From Aquimonas voraii (GTDB taxonomy: Bacteria; Pseudomonadota; Gammaproteobacteria; Xanthomonadales; Xanthomonadaceae), in NCBI RefSeq assembly GCF_900101825.1, contig NZ_FNAG01000001.1, positions 868,001 to 932,000 on the forward strand: a DNA stretch of 64,000 bases. Direction: 5' to 3'. The translations under genes and the position numbers were made by a program. Each line of letters begins with the position of its first letter. Within the stretch, counting starts at the first letter, position 1. Positions 1 through 9,200 of the stretch are shown here, in pieces. The notes beneath the pieces are model-generated. The model ran no database searches. It was given only the letters and a program-made list of their open reading frames with translations, and was not told the origin of the DNA.

Positions 1-352
1 TGCGTTCGGGCTGGGGCGGCGGCGCGGCCGGGCTGGCGGCCACCGGGGCCAGACCGGGCTGTGACTTCGGTACCGGCGAAGACACGGGTTCGCTCGGCCG
101 TTCGGCCTTGTCGGATTCACCGCCGCCCTGCTGGCTGCTCTGTGCCAGGAAGTCTGGATTCTCGGGGCGCTGCTCGCTGCGGGTCTGGGTGAGGATCACG
201 TCCAGCGTCGGTCGCAGCGGGGCCGGGTTGTCCACAGTGAACCCGATGCCCAGCGCCAGCACGGCGTGGGCGATCAGGGAAAACACCAGGGTCGCGCCCA
301 AACGGTCGCCGTCACCGACCGTGACGGCCTGGTCCTTGTCTGCTTCCGTCAC
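1..352 (-). CDS. tonB: TonB-like energy transducer, N-terminal part (runs off the window)
   Basis: The reading frame starts at a GTG that overlaps the gshB stop codon as GTGA and stays open to the left edge of the window, so only about 117 residues are visible. After a short polar N-terminus there is one hydrophobic segment (about residues 19-38) containing S-x3-H (Ser25, His29), the membrane motif typical of TonB. A polar, proline- and glutamine-rich periplasmic stretch follows. TonB proteins couple the proton-motive force through ExbB-ExbD to outer-membrane receptors; the C-terminal receptor-contact domain lies outside the window. The stop/start overlap implies translational coupling to gshB. 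Placement after gshB matches the gene order I know from Xanthomonas relatives. Confidence 0.75.
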   Translation of the reverse strand, partial: MTEADKDQAVTVGDGDRLGATLVFSLIAHAVLALGIGFTVDNPAPLRPTLDVILTQTRSEQRPENPDFLAQSSQQGGGESDKAERPSEPVSSPVPKSQPGLAPVAASPAAPPPQPER

Positions 353-1290
353 CGCAGGCGGGCCTCGATGGCGTCGAACAGCAGGCCGGCGATGTTGATG
401 CCGAACTGGGCGTCCAGCTCGCGGATGCAGGTCGGGCTGGTGACGTTGACCTCGGTCAGCCAGTCGCCGATGACATCGAGGCCGACGAACAACATGCCGC
501 GACGCTTGAGTTCGGGGCCAACCTGGGCGGCGATCCAGCGGTCGCGTTCGGTCAGTGGTCGGCCCTCGCCACGTCCGCCTGCCGCGAGGTTTCCGCGGAA
601 GTCGTCGGCGGCCGGAATCCGCGCCAGCGCATAGGGCACCGGCTCACCGTCGACCAAGAGGATGCGCTTGTCGCCCTGGCGGATCTCGGGCAGGTAGCGC
701 TGGGCCAGCGCCAGCTGGCTGCCGCCCTGGGTGAGGGTCTCGAGGATGACTTTGAGATTGTCATCGCCGGCGCGGGCGCGAAAGATCGAGCGGCCACCCA
801 TGCCGTCCAGCGGCTTCAGGACGCAGTCGCGCTCGCTCTCGATGAAGTCGCGCAGGTGGACAGGATCGCGGGAGACCCGTGAGGCCGGAATGCACTGCGG
901 GAAGTGCAGGGCAAACAGCTTCTCGTTCATGTCCCGCAGTCCCTGCGGGTCGTTGACCACCAGCGCACCCTGCGCCTGCGCCAGGGTCAGAACCTGGGTG
1001 TCGTAGAGGTATTGGCTGTCGAACGGTGGGTCGCGACGCATCAGGATGGCATGCATCTCTGCCAAAGGCCGCCAGCGCGCCTCTCCCCGCTCGAACCAGC
1101 GGGTGGGATCGTCGAACACCTGCAGCGGCGCCAGCCGCCCCTGCGCTCGTCCGTTCTCGATCGCGAGGTCGCCGCTGGTGGCGTAATGCAGATGATGGCC
1201 GCGGCGCTGGGCTTCGAGCAGCATGGCGAAGCTCGAGTCCTTCTTGATGCGGATCCCCTCGATGGGATCCATGACGACGGCGATGTCCAT
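349..1290 (-). CDS. gshB: glutathione synthetase
   Basis: A protein of 313 residues, the normal length for bacterial GshB, which joins gamma-glutamylcysteine to glycine with ATP in the cytoplasm. The N-terminus MDIAVVMDPIEGIRIKKDSS is characteristic of the family. The ATP-grasp core is visible in the segments ending LKPLDGMGGRSIF and LTEVNVTSPTCIRE, which hold the nucleotide-loop and metal-binding residues. The ATG at the right end is the only sensible start. The next gene on this strand, tonB-like, begins inside the stop codon, so the two form an operon. The gene is divergent from the Pil-Chp cluster. No cysteine ligase gene (gshA) is in view. Confidence 0.96.
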   Translation of the reverse strand: MDIAVVMDPIEGIRIKKDSSFAMLLEAQRRGHHLHYATSGDLAIENGRAQGRLAPLQVFDDPTRWFERGEARWRPLAEMHAILMRRDPPFDSQYLYDTQVLTLAQAQGALVVNDPQGLRDMNEKLFALHFPQCIPASRVSRDPVHLRDFIESERDCVLKPLDGMGGRSIFRARAGDDNLKVILETLTQGGSQLALAQRYLPEIRQGDKRILLVDGEPVPYALARIPAADDFRGNLAAGGRGEGRPLTERDRWIAAQVGPELKRRGMLFVGLDVIGDWLTEVNVTSPTCIRELDAQFGINIAGLLFDAIEARLR

Positions 1291-1712
1291 GTCCTTGGGG
1301 GAACTCCAGTCGAGGCGTCGAAGCCGGGCTTGAAAGGCCTGCCCGGGCGCTGAGGGTCGGAAGCCTGGTGGCAGGGGGCTTTCACGCTGACACTGCGGGT
1401 CACGCTCCCTGCTGCCAAAACGTGGGCTGCTCGACGCTTTTCAACGGCATCATGCGAAGCCGGTGCACAAGCCGCCGGAGCCACGTGAACGCTGGCTATA
1501 CTAGCAGCCACTCGATCCTGCCCAGCGGGCTCGGGTGGCCGCCGAAGGACGCCGATGACGGGCCCGCGCGGCGGTGGATGGGTAGACAGGCGGCTGCAGG
1601 GGAGCGCGCTCGTGCCTGGTAGCAGGCTTTGCTTGACAGTTCCGGCAACGGCTGGGATATAGCTTCGGATCGCGCGGCCCTCGTGTAGGCCAGCGCCCTG
1701 TGGGGAATGCGA
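1291..1712. other. intergenic region between gshB and pilG
   Basis: This 422-base divergent region holds no convincing gene. The plus-strand promoter for pilG lies at its right end. A weak AT-rich patch around 1497-1507 could serve the gshB direction, but no good -35 element accompanies it. The apparent 352-residue minus-strand frame across this region and pilG has shadow-type composition and was discarded. Confidence 0.6.
1633..1661 (+). promoter_or_regulatory. sigma-70 type promoter of the pilG cluster
   Basis: A perfect TTGACA (1633-1638) is separated by 17 bases from GATATA (1656-1661). The predicted transcription start near 1668 leaves a leader of about 45 bases before pilG. This is one of the best promoter matches in the window and it lies directly upstream of the first chemosensory gene. 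Confidence 0.8.
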
Positions 1713-2114
1713 ATGGAAGAGAACCAAGGTACGGCCAGCCTGGAAGGCCTGAAGGTGATGGTCATCGACGACTCGAAGACCATCCGCCGGACGGCCGAGA
1801 CGCTCCTCAAGAAGGAGGGCTGCGATGTGGTCACCGCCACGGATGGTTTTGAAGCGCTGGCCAAGATCGCCGACCACCACCCGCAGGTGATTTTCGTCGA
1901 CATCATGATGCCGCGACTGGACGGCTATCAGACCTGCGCCCTCATCAAGAACAACCAGGTGTTCCGCTCGACGCCGGTCATCATGCTGTCCTCTAAGGAC
2001 GGCCTGTTCGACAAGGCCAAGGGGCGAATCGTCGGCTCCGAGGAGTACCTGACCAAGCCGTTCACCCGCGACGAACTGCTCTCCGCGATCCGTCGTCACG
2101 TTGGTCGCGGCTGA
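1713..2114 (+). CDS. pilG: twitching motility response regulator PilG
   Basis: A single-domain receiver of 133 residues. The acidic pair and switch residues appear as MVIDDSKTIRR near the start, the phospho-accepting Asp is Asp63 in FVDIMMPRLDG, and the conserved Lys is in YLTKPFTRDE. PilG is the output regulator that promotes pilus extension in the Pil-Chp pathway of type IV pilus twitching. I place the start at 1713 rather than the in-frame ATG at 1707. The ribosome-binding sequence GGGGA (1702-1706) is then six bases away, whereas it would abut the upstream ATG. It is first in the cluster, directly behind a strong promoter, and is followed by pilH after 39 bases. Confidence 0.94.
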   Translation: MEENQGTASLEGLKVMVIDDSKTIRRTAETLLKKEGCDVVTATDGFEALAKIADHHPQVIFVDIMMPRLDGYQTCALIKNNQVFRSTPVIMLSSKDGLFDKAKGRIVGSEEYLTKPFTRDELLSAIRRHVGRG

Positions 2115-2153
2115 TATCGACTTATCCGCAAGGCCTTCAGGGGGCGCTTTGCA

Positions 2154-2537
2154 ATGGCACGAATCCTCATCATTGAAGACTCACCGACGGATACCCGCGT
2201 GTTCAGCCAGATGCTCGAACGCGGCGGCCACTCCGTGCGCGCGGTTGGCAGTGCCGAAGAAGGCATCACGGCCGCCGAGGCGGAACAGCCTGACCTCATC
2301 CTGATGGACGTCATCCTGCCCGGCATCAGCGGCTTCCAGGCGACCCGCTCGCTGTCGCGCTCGCCCAAGACCCAGCACATTCCGATCATCATTGTCAGCA
2401 CCAAGGGCATGGAAACCGATCGCGTCTGGGGGCTGCGCCAAGGCGCCAAGGACTACGTGGTCAAGCCGCCGGCCGAAGCAGATCTTCTGGGGCGCATCAA
2501 CGCGCTGGTCGGTTCGCGTTCGGGAGCGGGTGCATGA
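2154..2537 (+). CDS. pilH: twitching motility response regulator PilH
   Basis: A stand-alone receiver domain of 127 residues with the phospho-acceptor Asp52 in LILMDVILPGISG and the conserved Lys in YVVKPPAEAD. PilH acts with PilG in the Pil-Chp system, where it is thought to drain phosphate or favour pilus retraction. The stop codon overlaps the pilI start (2534-2537, ATGA), so the two are translationally coupled. There is no DNA-binding domain, consistent with an output through the pilus motor or cAMP rather than direct transcription. Confidence 0.93.
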   Translation: MARILIIEDSPTDTRVFSQMLERGGHSVRAVGSAEEGITAAEAEQPDLILMDVILPGISGFQATRSLSRSPKTQHIPIIIVSTKGMETDRVWGLRQGAKDYVVKPPAEADLLGRINALVGSRSGAGA

Positions 2538-3085
2538 GTGCAGCTGTTTCCCCGCACGACCCCTTCGCGGTTCTCGCCGACTACGAGGCGCGCAGCCTTT
2601 CGCATGTCGCCGGCCTGCCCGAGCAAGTCGATGCGGCCAGCGTCTGGCGCGGCCTGGGCTACCGTCTGGGCAGCCACCTGCTGGTGTCGGCGATCTCCGA
2701 CATCGCTGAGCTGCTGACCCTGCCGCCACCGACGCCGGTGCCCGGTTCTCAGCCTTGGCTGCTCGGCGTGTCCAATGTGCGTGGCACCCTGCTGCCTGTG
2801 GCGGACCTGAAGCAGTTCCTCGAAGGTGAGCGCACGGTAGTGCACGAAAATACCCGGGCGCTGGTGATCAAGCAGCCTGGCGGTAACGTCGCGGTGCTGA
2901 TCGACGAGTTGTTCGGCCAGCGCAACTTCTCCGATGAGCAGCGTGTGCCAGTCAGCGAGGATGCCGACAGCCGCTACGGTGCCTTCGTCACCGACGCCTA
3001 CGCTCTGGCAGGAACCGTTTGGAAAGTGTTCGACATGGCCAGGCTGGTCCGCACAGCGGAGTTCCGGCAGGCCGCAGTGGCCTAG
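2534..3085 (+). CDS. pilI: CheW-like coupling protein PilI
   Basis: A 183-residue protein with a CheW fold covering about residues 45-175 (start of domain near LGSHLLVSAISDIAELL, core at WLLGVSNVRGTLLPVADLK). CheW-type adaptors link the receptor PilJ to the ChpA kinase at the cytoplasmic face of the array. The start overlaps the end of pilH by four bases. It is followed by a 244-base gap containing a strong hairpin before pilJ. Confidence 0.92.
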   Translation: MSAAVSPHDPFAVLADYEARSLSHVAGLPEQVDAASVWRGLGYRLGSHLLVSAISDIAELLTLPPPTPVPGSQPWLLGVSNVRGTLLPVADLKQFLEGERTVVHENTRALVIKQPGGNVAVLIDELFGQRNFSDEQRVPVSEDADSRYGAFVTDAYALAGTVWKVFDMARLVRTAEFRQAAVA

Positions 3086-3213
3086 CCCGTGCGCGCGGAG
3101 TCGCCGCTGCGCGCGGCGCCAGGGGGCTGGCAGGGGTTTCGATGAGCAGGGCGGCTCGCGACTGGGCCGTTCGCGGTGACACAACAGGGGCCGCGCAGGG
3201 AATGCGCGGTCGT

Positions 3214-3241
3214 TGCGGTTCGGGCTCGTGCCCGAACCGCA
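3214..3241 (+). promoter_or_regulatory. perfect hairpin between pilI and pilJ
   Basis: TGCGGTTCGGGC (3214-3225) and GCCCGAACCGCA (3230-3241) are exact reverse complements around a TCGT loop, giving a 12-base-pair GC-rich stem. No run of T follows, so it is not a canonical terminator. It lies 88 bases before the pilJ start and could act as an RNA stabiliser, a processing site or a partial attenuator that sets the PilJ:PilI ratio. Confidence 0.6.
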
Positions 3242-3329
3242 GATCTCCGAGGCGGCGGGTGTCGTCGCGGGGGTGGTGGCTGCGGGGTGCGGGATGCATC
3301 GCGAGCCGGGTTTTCTGGGCGAGGGCCAT

Positions 3330-5375
3330 ATGAGTACGACCATCGGCGCGATCGGCGGCAAGGAACGACGCGGCATCCTGAACTTCTGGATCTTGATCCT
3401 CACGGTCGCGATCCTGCTCTTGGGTATCAACTTCTACTTCTCGACGCGCTACGCGCAGCAGGAGGCGGATGCCCGCGACATCGTCGCGACGATCCAGGTG
3501 CAGTCGCAGCAGATCGCCAAGTTCGCCCAGGAAGCCGCGGCCGGTGGCCTGGAATCCTTCGGAGAGCTGGAAGGCACACGCAGTTCGATCCAGAACAACC
3601 TGAACCGACTGGCGCAGGGGGACCCGGAAACCGGCTTGCCCTCGTTCGCGGAATCGCTGGGCGGCGTGAGCGCTGCCAACGAGCTGGCTGCTCTGCAGAC
3701 CGCGTGGAGCTCGATCGACGAGAACGCCGCGCGAATCCTCGACCGCCGCGAGCTGATCGTGAACCTCGCCGATTCGGCCTCGGCCTTCTCGGCGAGCGTG
3801 CCGCAGCTGCAGGGGCAGATGGACGAAGTCGTCCGTGCGATGACCGATGGCGGTGCTGCGCCGACCCAGATCACGATCGCCAACCGCCAGCTCATTCTGG
3901 CTGACCGTATGCTGCGTTACGTCACCCAGATTCTGCAGGGTGGCGCGGCGGCCACCTCGGCAGCCGATCGTTTCTCGCGCGACTACGCCATGTTCGGCAA
4001 CGTACTGACCGGCCTCGACGCGGGCAGTGCCGAGCAGGGCATCCGCCGACTCGATGCCCCTGCCGGTCGCGCGGCGCTGGCCCGTGTCGCCGAAGCCTTT
4101 GCCGGCGTGCGGCTGGACGTCGAGTCCATCCTAGGTGGCGCCACCGACCTGTTCGAGGTCAAGGAAGCCTCCGATTCGATCTTCCGCGAGTCCGAAGAGC
4201 TGCTGGAGCGCGCTCGCGCGCTGGGTCTGCGCATCAGCGCCATGGCCGGCGAGCGCACCTTCCCCAGCCTGATCATCGGCGTTATTGCCGCAGCGCTCGC
4301 AGTGTTCGCCCTGATCGGTCTGTTGCTCACCATCTATCGCGATCAGGCCCGCCGTTTCTCGGTCACCCAGGAGCTGAACCAGCGTAACCAGGAGGCGATT
4401 CTGCGTCTGCTGGACGAGATGGGATCGCTTGCGGAAGGCGACCTCACCGTCCGCGCGACTGTCACCGAGGACATCACCGGCGCGATCGCGGACTCGATCA
4501 ATTTCGCGGTCGAAGCGCTGCGCTCGCTGGTCACCACGATCAACGAGACCGCCGTGCAGGTGGCCGCCGCCGCCCAGGAAACCCAGGCGACCGCGATGCA
4601 CCTCGCCGAGGCCGCCGAGCACCAGGCGCAGCAGATCACCTCGGCTTCGGCCGCGATCAACGAAATCGCGGTGTCGATCGACGAGGTGTCGAAGAACTCA
4701 GCCGAATCCGCGGACGTTGCGCAGCGCTCGGTGCAGATTGCCGCCAAGGGCGCCGAAGTGGTGCGCCAGACGATCCAGGGCATGGACTCGATCCGTGACC
4801 AGATCCAGGAAACCTCCAAGCGAATCAAACGCCTGGGTGAAAGCTCGCAGGAAATCGGATCGATCGTCGAACTGATCAACGACATCGCCGAGCAGACCAA
4901 CATTCTGGCGCTGAACGCCGCTATTCAGGCGGCATCGGCCGGTGAAGCGGGCCGCGGTTTCGCGGTCGTGGCCGACGAAGTCCAGCGCCTCGCGGAACGC
5001 GCCTCGAACGCGACCAAGCGAATCGAAACCCTGGTGCAGACGATTCAGGCCGACACCAACGAAGCGGTGAGCTCGATGGAGCAGACCACCGCGGAAGTGG
5101 TGGCCGGTGCCCGCCTCGCCGAAGATGCCGGCCTTGCGCTGGGCGAGATCGAAAAGGTCTCGAACGACCTGGCGGACCTGATTCAGAACATCTCCGAGGC
5201 GGCACGCCAGCAGTCGGCCGCGGCGACCAATATCTCGGCGACCATGAACGTCATTCAGGAGATCACCACGCAGACTTCGATGGGCGCCAGCCAGACGGCG
5301 GAGTCGATTGGAAACCTGGCGCAGCTGGCGGCGGACCTGCGTCGCTCGGTCGCCGACTTCAAGCTGCCGGGCTGA
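3330..5375 (+). CDS. pilJ: type IV pilus methyl-accepting chemotaxis protein PilJ
   Basis: A receptor of 681 residues. The first membrane helix is at about residues 15-36 and the second at about 310-335. Between them lies a roughly 270-residue periplasmic sensor of the PilJ type, and after them a HAMP segment and a long signalling domain. The hairpin tip of the signalling domain is recognisable around residues 515-550 ([15 protein letters not shown], then [11 protein letters not shown]). PilJ is the only receptor of the Pil-Chp array and senses pilin or surface contact. An open frame extends about 39 codons upstream. I chose the ATG at 3330 because GAGGG lies five bases before it and the product then begins directly with the short cytoplasmic N-terminus. 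Confidence 0.94.
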   Translation: MSTTIGAIGGKERRGILNFWILILTVAILLLGINFYFSTRYAQQEADARDIVATIQVQSQQIAKFAQEAAAGGLESFGELEGTRSSIQNNLNRLAQGDPETGLPSFAESLGGVSAANELAALQTAWSSIDENAARILDRRELIVNLADSASAFSASVPQLQGQMDEVVRAMTDGGAAPTQITIANRQLILADRMLRYVTQILQGGAAATSAADRFSRDYAMFGNVLTGLDAGSAEQGIRRLDAPAGRAALARVAEAFAGVRLDVESILGGATDLFEVKEASDSIFRESEELLERARALGLRISAMAGERTFPSLIIGVIAAALAVFALIGLLLTIYRDQARRFSVTQELNQRNQEAILRLLDEMGSLAEGDLTVRATVTEDITGAIADSINFAVEALRSLVTTINETAVQVAAAAQETQATAMHLAEAAEHQAQQITSASAAINEIAVSIDEVSKNSAESADVAQRSVQIAAKGAEVVRQTIQGMDSIRDQIQETSKRIKRLGESSQEIGSIVELINDIAEQTNILALNAAIQAASAGEAGRGFAVVADEVQRLAERASNATKRIETLVQTIQADTNEAVSSMEQTTAEVVAGARLAEDAGLALGEIEKVSNDLADLIQNISEAARQQSAAATNISATMNVIQEITTQTSMGASQTAESIGNLAQLAADLRRSVADFKLPG

Positions 5376-5397
5376 GACGGGCAAGGCTGCGAACGCC

Positions 5398-6270
5398 ATG
5401 GCACTCGCGATCAGCTCGCTGCTGCCCGAACTGGATCCCGGCCGGATGGACGACGCCGAGTTCCAGCGCTGGGTGCGCCTGCTTGAAAGCCGTACTGGCG
5501 TGACCGTGCCGCCGGAGCGCAAGCCGTTTCTTGAAACGGGCTTGCGTCGGCGCATGCGCGAAGCGGGCTTCAGTTCCTACGCCGCGTACTACGAGGAGCT
5601 GATGGCGGGCGCTCGTGGGCAGATGGAATGGGTGTCGCTGGTGGATCACCTCACGGTCCACGAGACGCGCTTCTTCCGTCATCCGCCCTCGCTGTCGCTT
5701 ATTCGCGACCAGTGGCTACCGACCTGGCTCGCGCAGGCGCCCGCCGACCAGTCACTGCACGCCTTGAGCGTGGGCTGCTCGACAGGCGAGGAGGCTTACA
5801 CCTTGGCGATGGTGCTCGACGAAGCGCTGGACGCCCAGTTGCCGCCACGTCGCTTCGGGATCACCGCCACCGACGTCAGCCAGGCGGCGCTGGCCGTGGC
5901 TCGCACAGCCTGGTATCCGAAGGCGCGTCTCGCGGAAATCCCTGAGGCATACCGCGAGCACGCCGTCGAAAGCGCGGAGGCCGGAGGCTTCCGGGTGGTC
6001 GAGCGCTTGCGGCGGCGAATCGGCTTCGCCTGCGTCAATCTGCTGCACGCGACACGTGCGCCACTCCGTCAACTTGATCTCATCTACTGCCAGAACGTCC
6101 TGATCTATTTCGCCCGGGAACGCCGCGGCGAGCTTCTGGACGGTCTTGCACGCCTGCTGCGTCCAAACGGTCTGCTGGTGCTTGGCGCCGGCGAGGTCCT
6201 CGGTTGGAACCATCCGCAGCTCACCCGCACCAGTGGACGCCAGACACTGGCGTTCCTGCGCAATTCGTAA
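5398..6270 (+). CDS. pilK: CheR-type chemoreceptor methyltransferase PilK
   Basis: A protein of 290 residues with the N-terminal helical CheR domain followed by a Rossmann-type SAM-binding domain (LSVGCSTGEEAYTLAM near residues 120-136, and LIYCQNVLIYF near 228-238, where CheR proteins carry a conserved NxxxY-like region). It would methylate glutamates of PilJ using S-adenosylmethionine, opposing ChpB. It lies 22 bases after pilJ and 12 bases before chpA, in the position of pilK in Pseudomonas. An earlier in-frame ATG inside pilJ is possible but would add residues that only translate the pilJ tail out of frame. Confidence 0.9.
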   Translation: MALAISSLLPELDPGRMDDAEFQRWVRLLESRTGVTVPPERKPFLETGLRRRMREAGFSSYAAYYEELMAGARGQMEWVSLVDHLTVHETRFFRHPPSLSLIRDQWLPTWLAQAPADQSLHALSVGCSTGEEAYTLAMVLDEALDAQLPPRRFGITATDVSQAALAVARTAWYPKARLAEIPEAYREHAVESAEAGGFRVVERLRRRIGFACVNLLHATRAPLRQLDLIYCQNVLIYFARERRGELLDGLARLLRPNGLLVLGAGEVLGWNHPQLTRTSGRQTLAFLRNS

Positions 6271-6282
6271 CGAGAGCCCGGC

Positions 6283-9200
6283 ATGAGGCTGCAAGACGAC
6301 ATCGACTTCACCACGCTCACCTGGGTCAAGGGCGAGCTCGACGAAACCCTCAAGCAGGCGCGGCTTGCGCTTGAGGCGTTCGTCGAGGATCCCGACGACG
6401 CCTCGCAGATGCGTTTCTGCGCGACCTACCTGCACCAGGTGCAGGGCACGCTGCGCATGGTCGAGCTCTACGGTGCCGCGATGGTCACCGAGGAGATGGA
6501 GCACCTGGCCACCGCCTTGCAGAACCGTCAGGTCAGTGCCCTCGATGAGGCCTATGCGGTCCTGATGCGCGGCATCGTCCAGTTGCCCGACTACCTGGAG
6601 CGCCTGCAGAGCGGCCACAAGGACATCCCCATCGTCCTGTTGCCCCTGCTCAACGACCTGCGCGCCGCGCGCGGCGAGAAGGGTCTCCCCGAGAGCGCGC
6701 TGTTCGCGCCGGATCTGTCCCAGCCGCTGCCCGGTTCGGCGGCCGGCCCGGCCGTACCCTTGCCCGAGCTGGAACTGCGCCAGCTTGGCGGCGTTGCGCG
6801 CAGTCAGTTCCAGATTGCTCTGCTGCGCTGGTTCAAGGGCCAGGACGAAGATGCCAATCTGGCCCGGATGGTCGAGGTCTGCGACCGCCTGGTCAGTACG
6901 ATCACGCAGGAAGAAGGCCGTCGCCTGTTCTGGGTGGCCGGTTCGGTGATTCATGGCGTGCGCAGCGGCGAGATCGAAGCCAGCGCCGCGCTGAAGCAGA
7001 CCGTCGGGCGCGTCGAGCGTGAGATCAAGCATCTCGCCGACGCCGGTGAGACCGGATTCCGGGTGGATCCGCCGCGCGAGCTCACCCGCAATCTGCTGTA
7101 TTTCATCGCGCACGGCCGCGCCAGCAGCGATCGCTTGGTCGAAGTGCGTCAGGCCTTCCGGCTCGACATGTTCGTGCCTACCGCCGAGGAGTTCGAGGAC
7201 GCACGGCGAAGCATCAGCGGACATAACCGCGCGCTGCTCGACACCGTGGCTGGCGCCATTCGCGAGGACCTGCTGCGCGTCAAGGATGCGCTTGACCTCT
7301 ACCTGCGCAAGCCTGACGCCCAGCCCGGCGAGTTGTCGGGCCAGGTCGACGTGCTCGATCGCGTGGGTGACACGCTCGGCATGCTCGGGCTTGGCGTGCC
7401 GCGTCGCGTGGTAATGGAGCAGCGCGACGTGGTTTCGCTGGTCGCCCAGGGCCAGCGTCCGGCGGATGAGTCCACCCTCCTAGACATCGCTGGCGCACTG
7501 CTCTACGTCGAGGCCACGCTCGACGATCAGGTCCAACAGCTTGGCAGTCCTCACGCCCAGACCGGTGCTGCCGAGGCCTTGCCGCGCACTGAAGCACGCA
7601 AGGTGCTTGAGGCCGTGCTGAAGGAGGCCCAGAGCAACTTCGCCCAGGCAAAGCAGTGCTTCGTCGCCTTCGTCGAGAGCAACTGGGACCATGCCCAGCT
7701 CACGGACGTGCCGCGTCTGCTCGAAGAAGTCGCTGGTGCCGGGCGCATGCTCGATCTCGGCGACGCCGCAGCGCTGTTGCACGCTGTGGGGCGCTTCACC
7801 GCGGTTGAGCTGGTGCAGCATCGCCGCGTGCCGAACGGCCAGCAGATGGACACGCTGGCTGATGCCTTGGCCAGTCTGGAGTACTACCTGGAGTCCGTCC
7901 GCGAACAGCGTGGAGACCGCACCAAGATCCTCGATCTCGCCCGTGAGCGTCTGACCCAGCTCGGCTACTGGCCGGTGCCGGAACACGCGCTCAGCGCTCC
8001 GGAAGCCGAGATTCCGGTGGCTCCCCAGGATGCAGCCGAGCAGGCCGCAGCGGTCGAGGCCTTCAATACCGAAGCGGACGCTCCCGTGGTCGCCCACGAT
8101 GGACACGCCGCCGAAGGTCTGGTGGTCGATTCCGGTGTGCCCGAACATCCGCAGGTGCCTGACCTTGCGAGCCTGGGCGCCGTCGACGTGGTGCCCGGTG
8201 AGGATCTCAGCGACCTCGTGGTCGGCGAGACCGCCGCGCAGGCCCTGCAGCCGGCGCGCGAGGTGCACGATCTGGCAGGTTTCATGCCGGCCGAGACAGA
8301 GTCCACGCGGCCGCCAGCGGCGCCCGCAGGCAAGGAGATCGTCGGCTTCCAGTTGGGCGCCGAGGACATCGACGAAGAAATCCGCGAGGTCTTCGTCGAG
8401 GAGGTGCAGGAGGAGATCGACAACCTTCGCCAGCTTCTGCCCGCCTGGCAGGCCAATCCGGAGGACGTCGAATCCCTCAAGCCGATCCGTCGGGTTTTCC
8501 ACACTCTGAAAGGCAGTGGCCGCCTGGTCGGCGCGATGGTGCTGGGCGAGTTCGCCTGGAAGATCGAGAACATGCTCAACCGTGTGCTCGACAAGTCGAT
8601 TGCGGCGGGGCCAGAGGTGGTGTCCCTCGTTGCCGAAACGCGCGATGTCCTGCCGCGCTTGCTGGCCGCACTCAGAGGGGAGACCGGCCAGTACGCCGAC
8701 CTCGAGGGCATCGAGCAGGTCGCGGAAGCTCTGGCGAGTGGGCAGCTCGTCCAGTACCGCCCGCAGCCGCTGGTCGCAGAAGTTCCTGAAACTGAGGCGC
8801 CGCTTGGTCAGACGCTGGCAGGTACCGCATCCGGCGATGTCCAGGCCGAAGCCGAAGCCGAAGCGGCCGAGCTTGAGCCTGCCGAAGAGATCGTCGTCGC
8901 CGAGGAAGTGATCGACCTGTCGCCCGAGGATGCCGCTGCCATCGAGGCCCTCCTTTCTGGCGCCTCGGCCGGGCAGGAGCACGCTGACGACGTCTCGCCA
9001 TCCGTCCTTGAAGATGCCCTGACGCCAGACGTTTCCTCGCCGCAGCCGGCCGAACCGGCAGCGGATGAGCGCAGTCCCGATGCGCATACGGAGGAGGCGA
9101 CTGCGCTCACGGAGATGCCGCTGCCTGGCTTGGAGGAAGCTCCGCAGTCGGAGGCAGCGATTGGCCCCGAAGTGCCCGTGGAATCGTGGTCGATCGAGCC

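Noticed and set aside
1041-2099. Long minus-strand frame across the gshB-pilG gap and pilG
   Set aside because: It is antisense to pilG, which has clear receiver motifs; its residues (Arg/Ala/Ser/Pro-rich) are typical of a shadow frame in GC-rich DNA.
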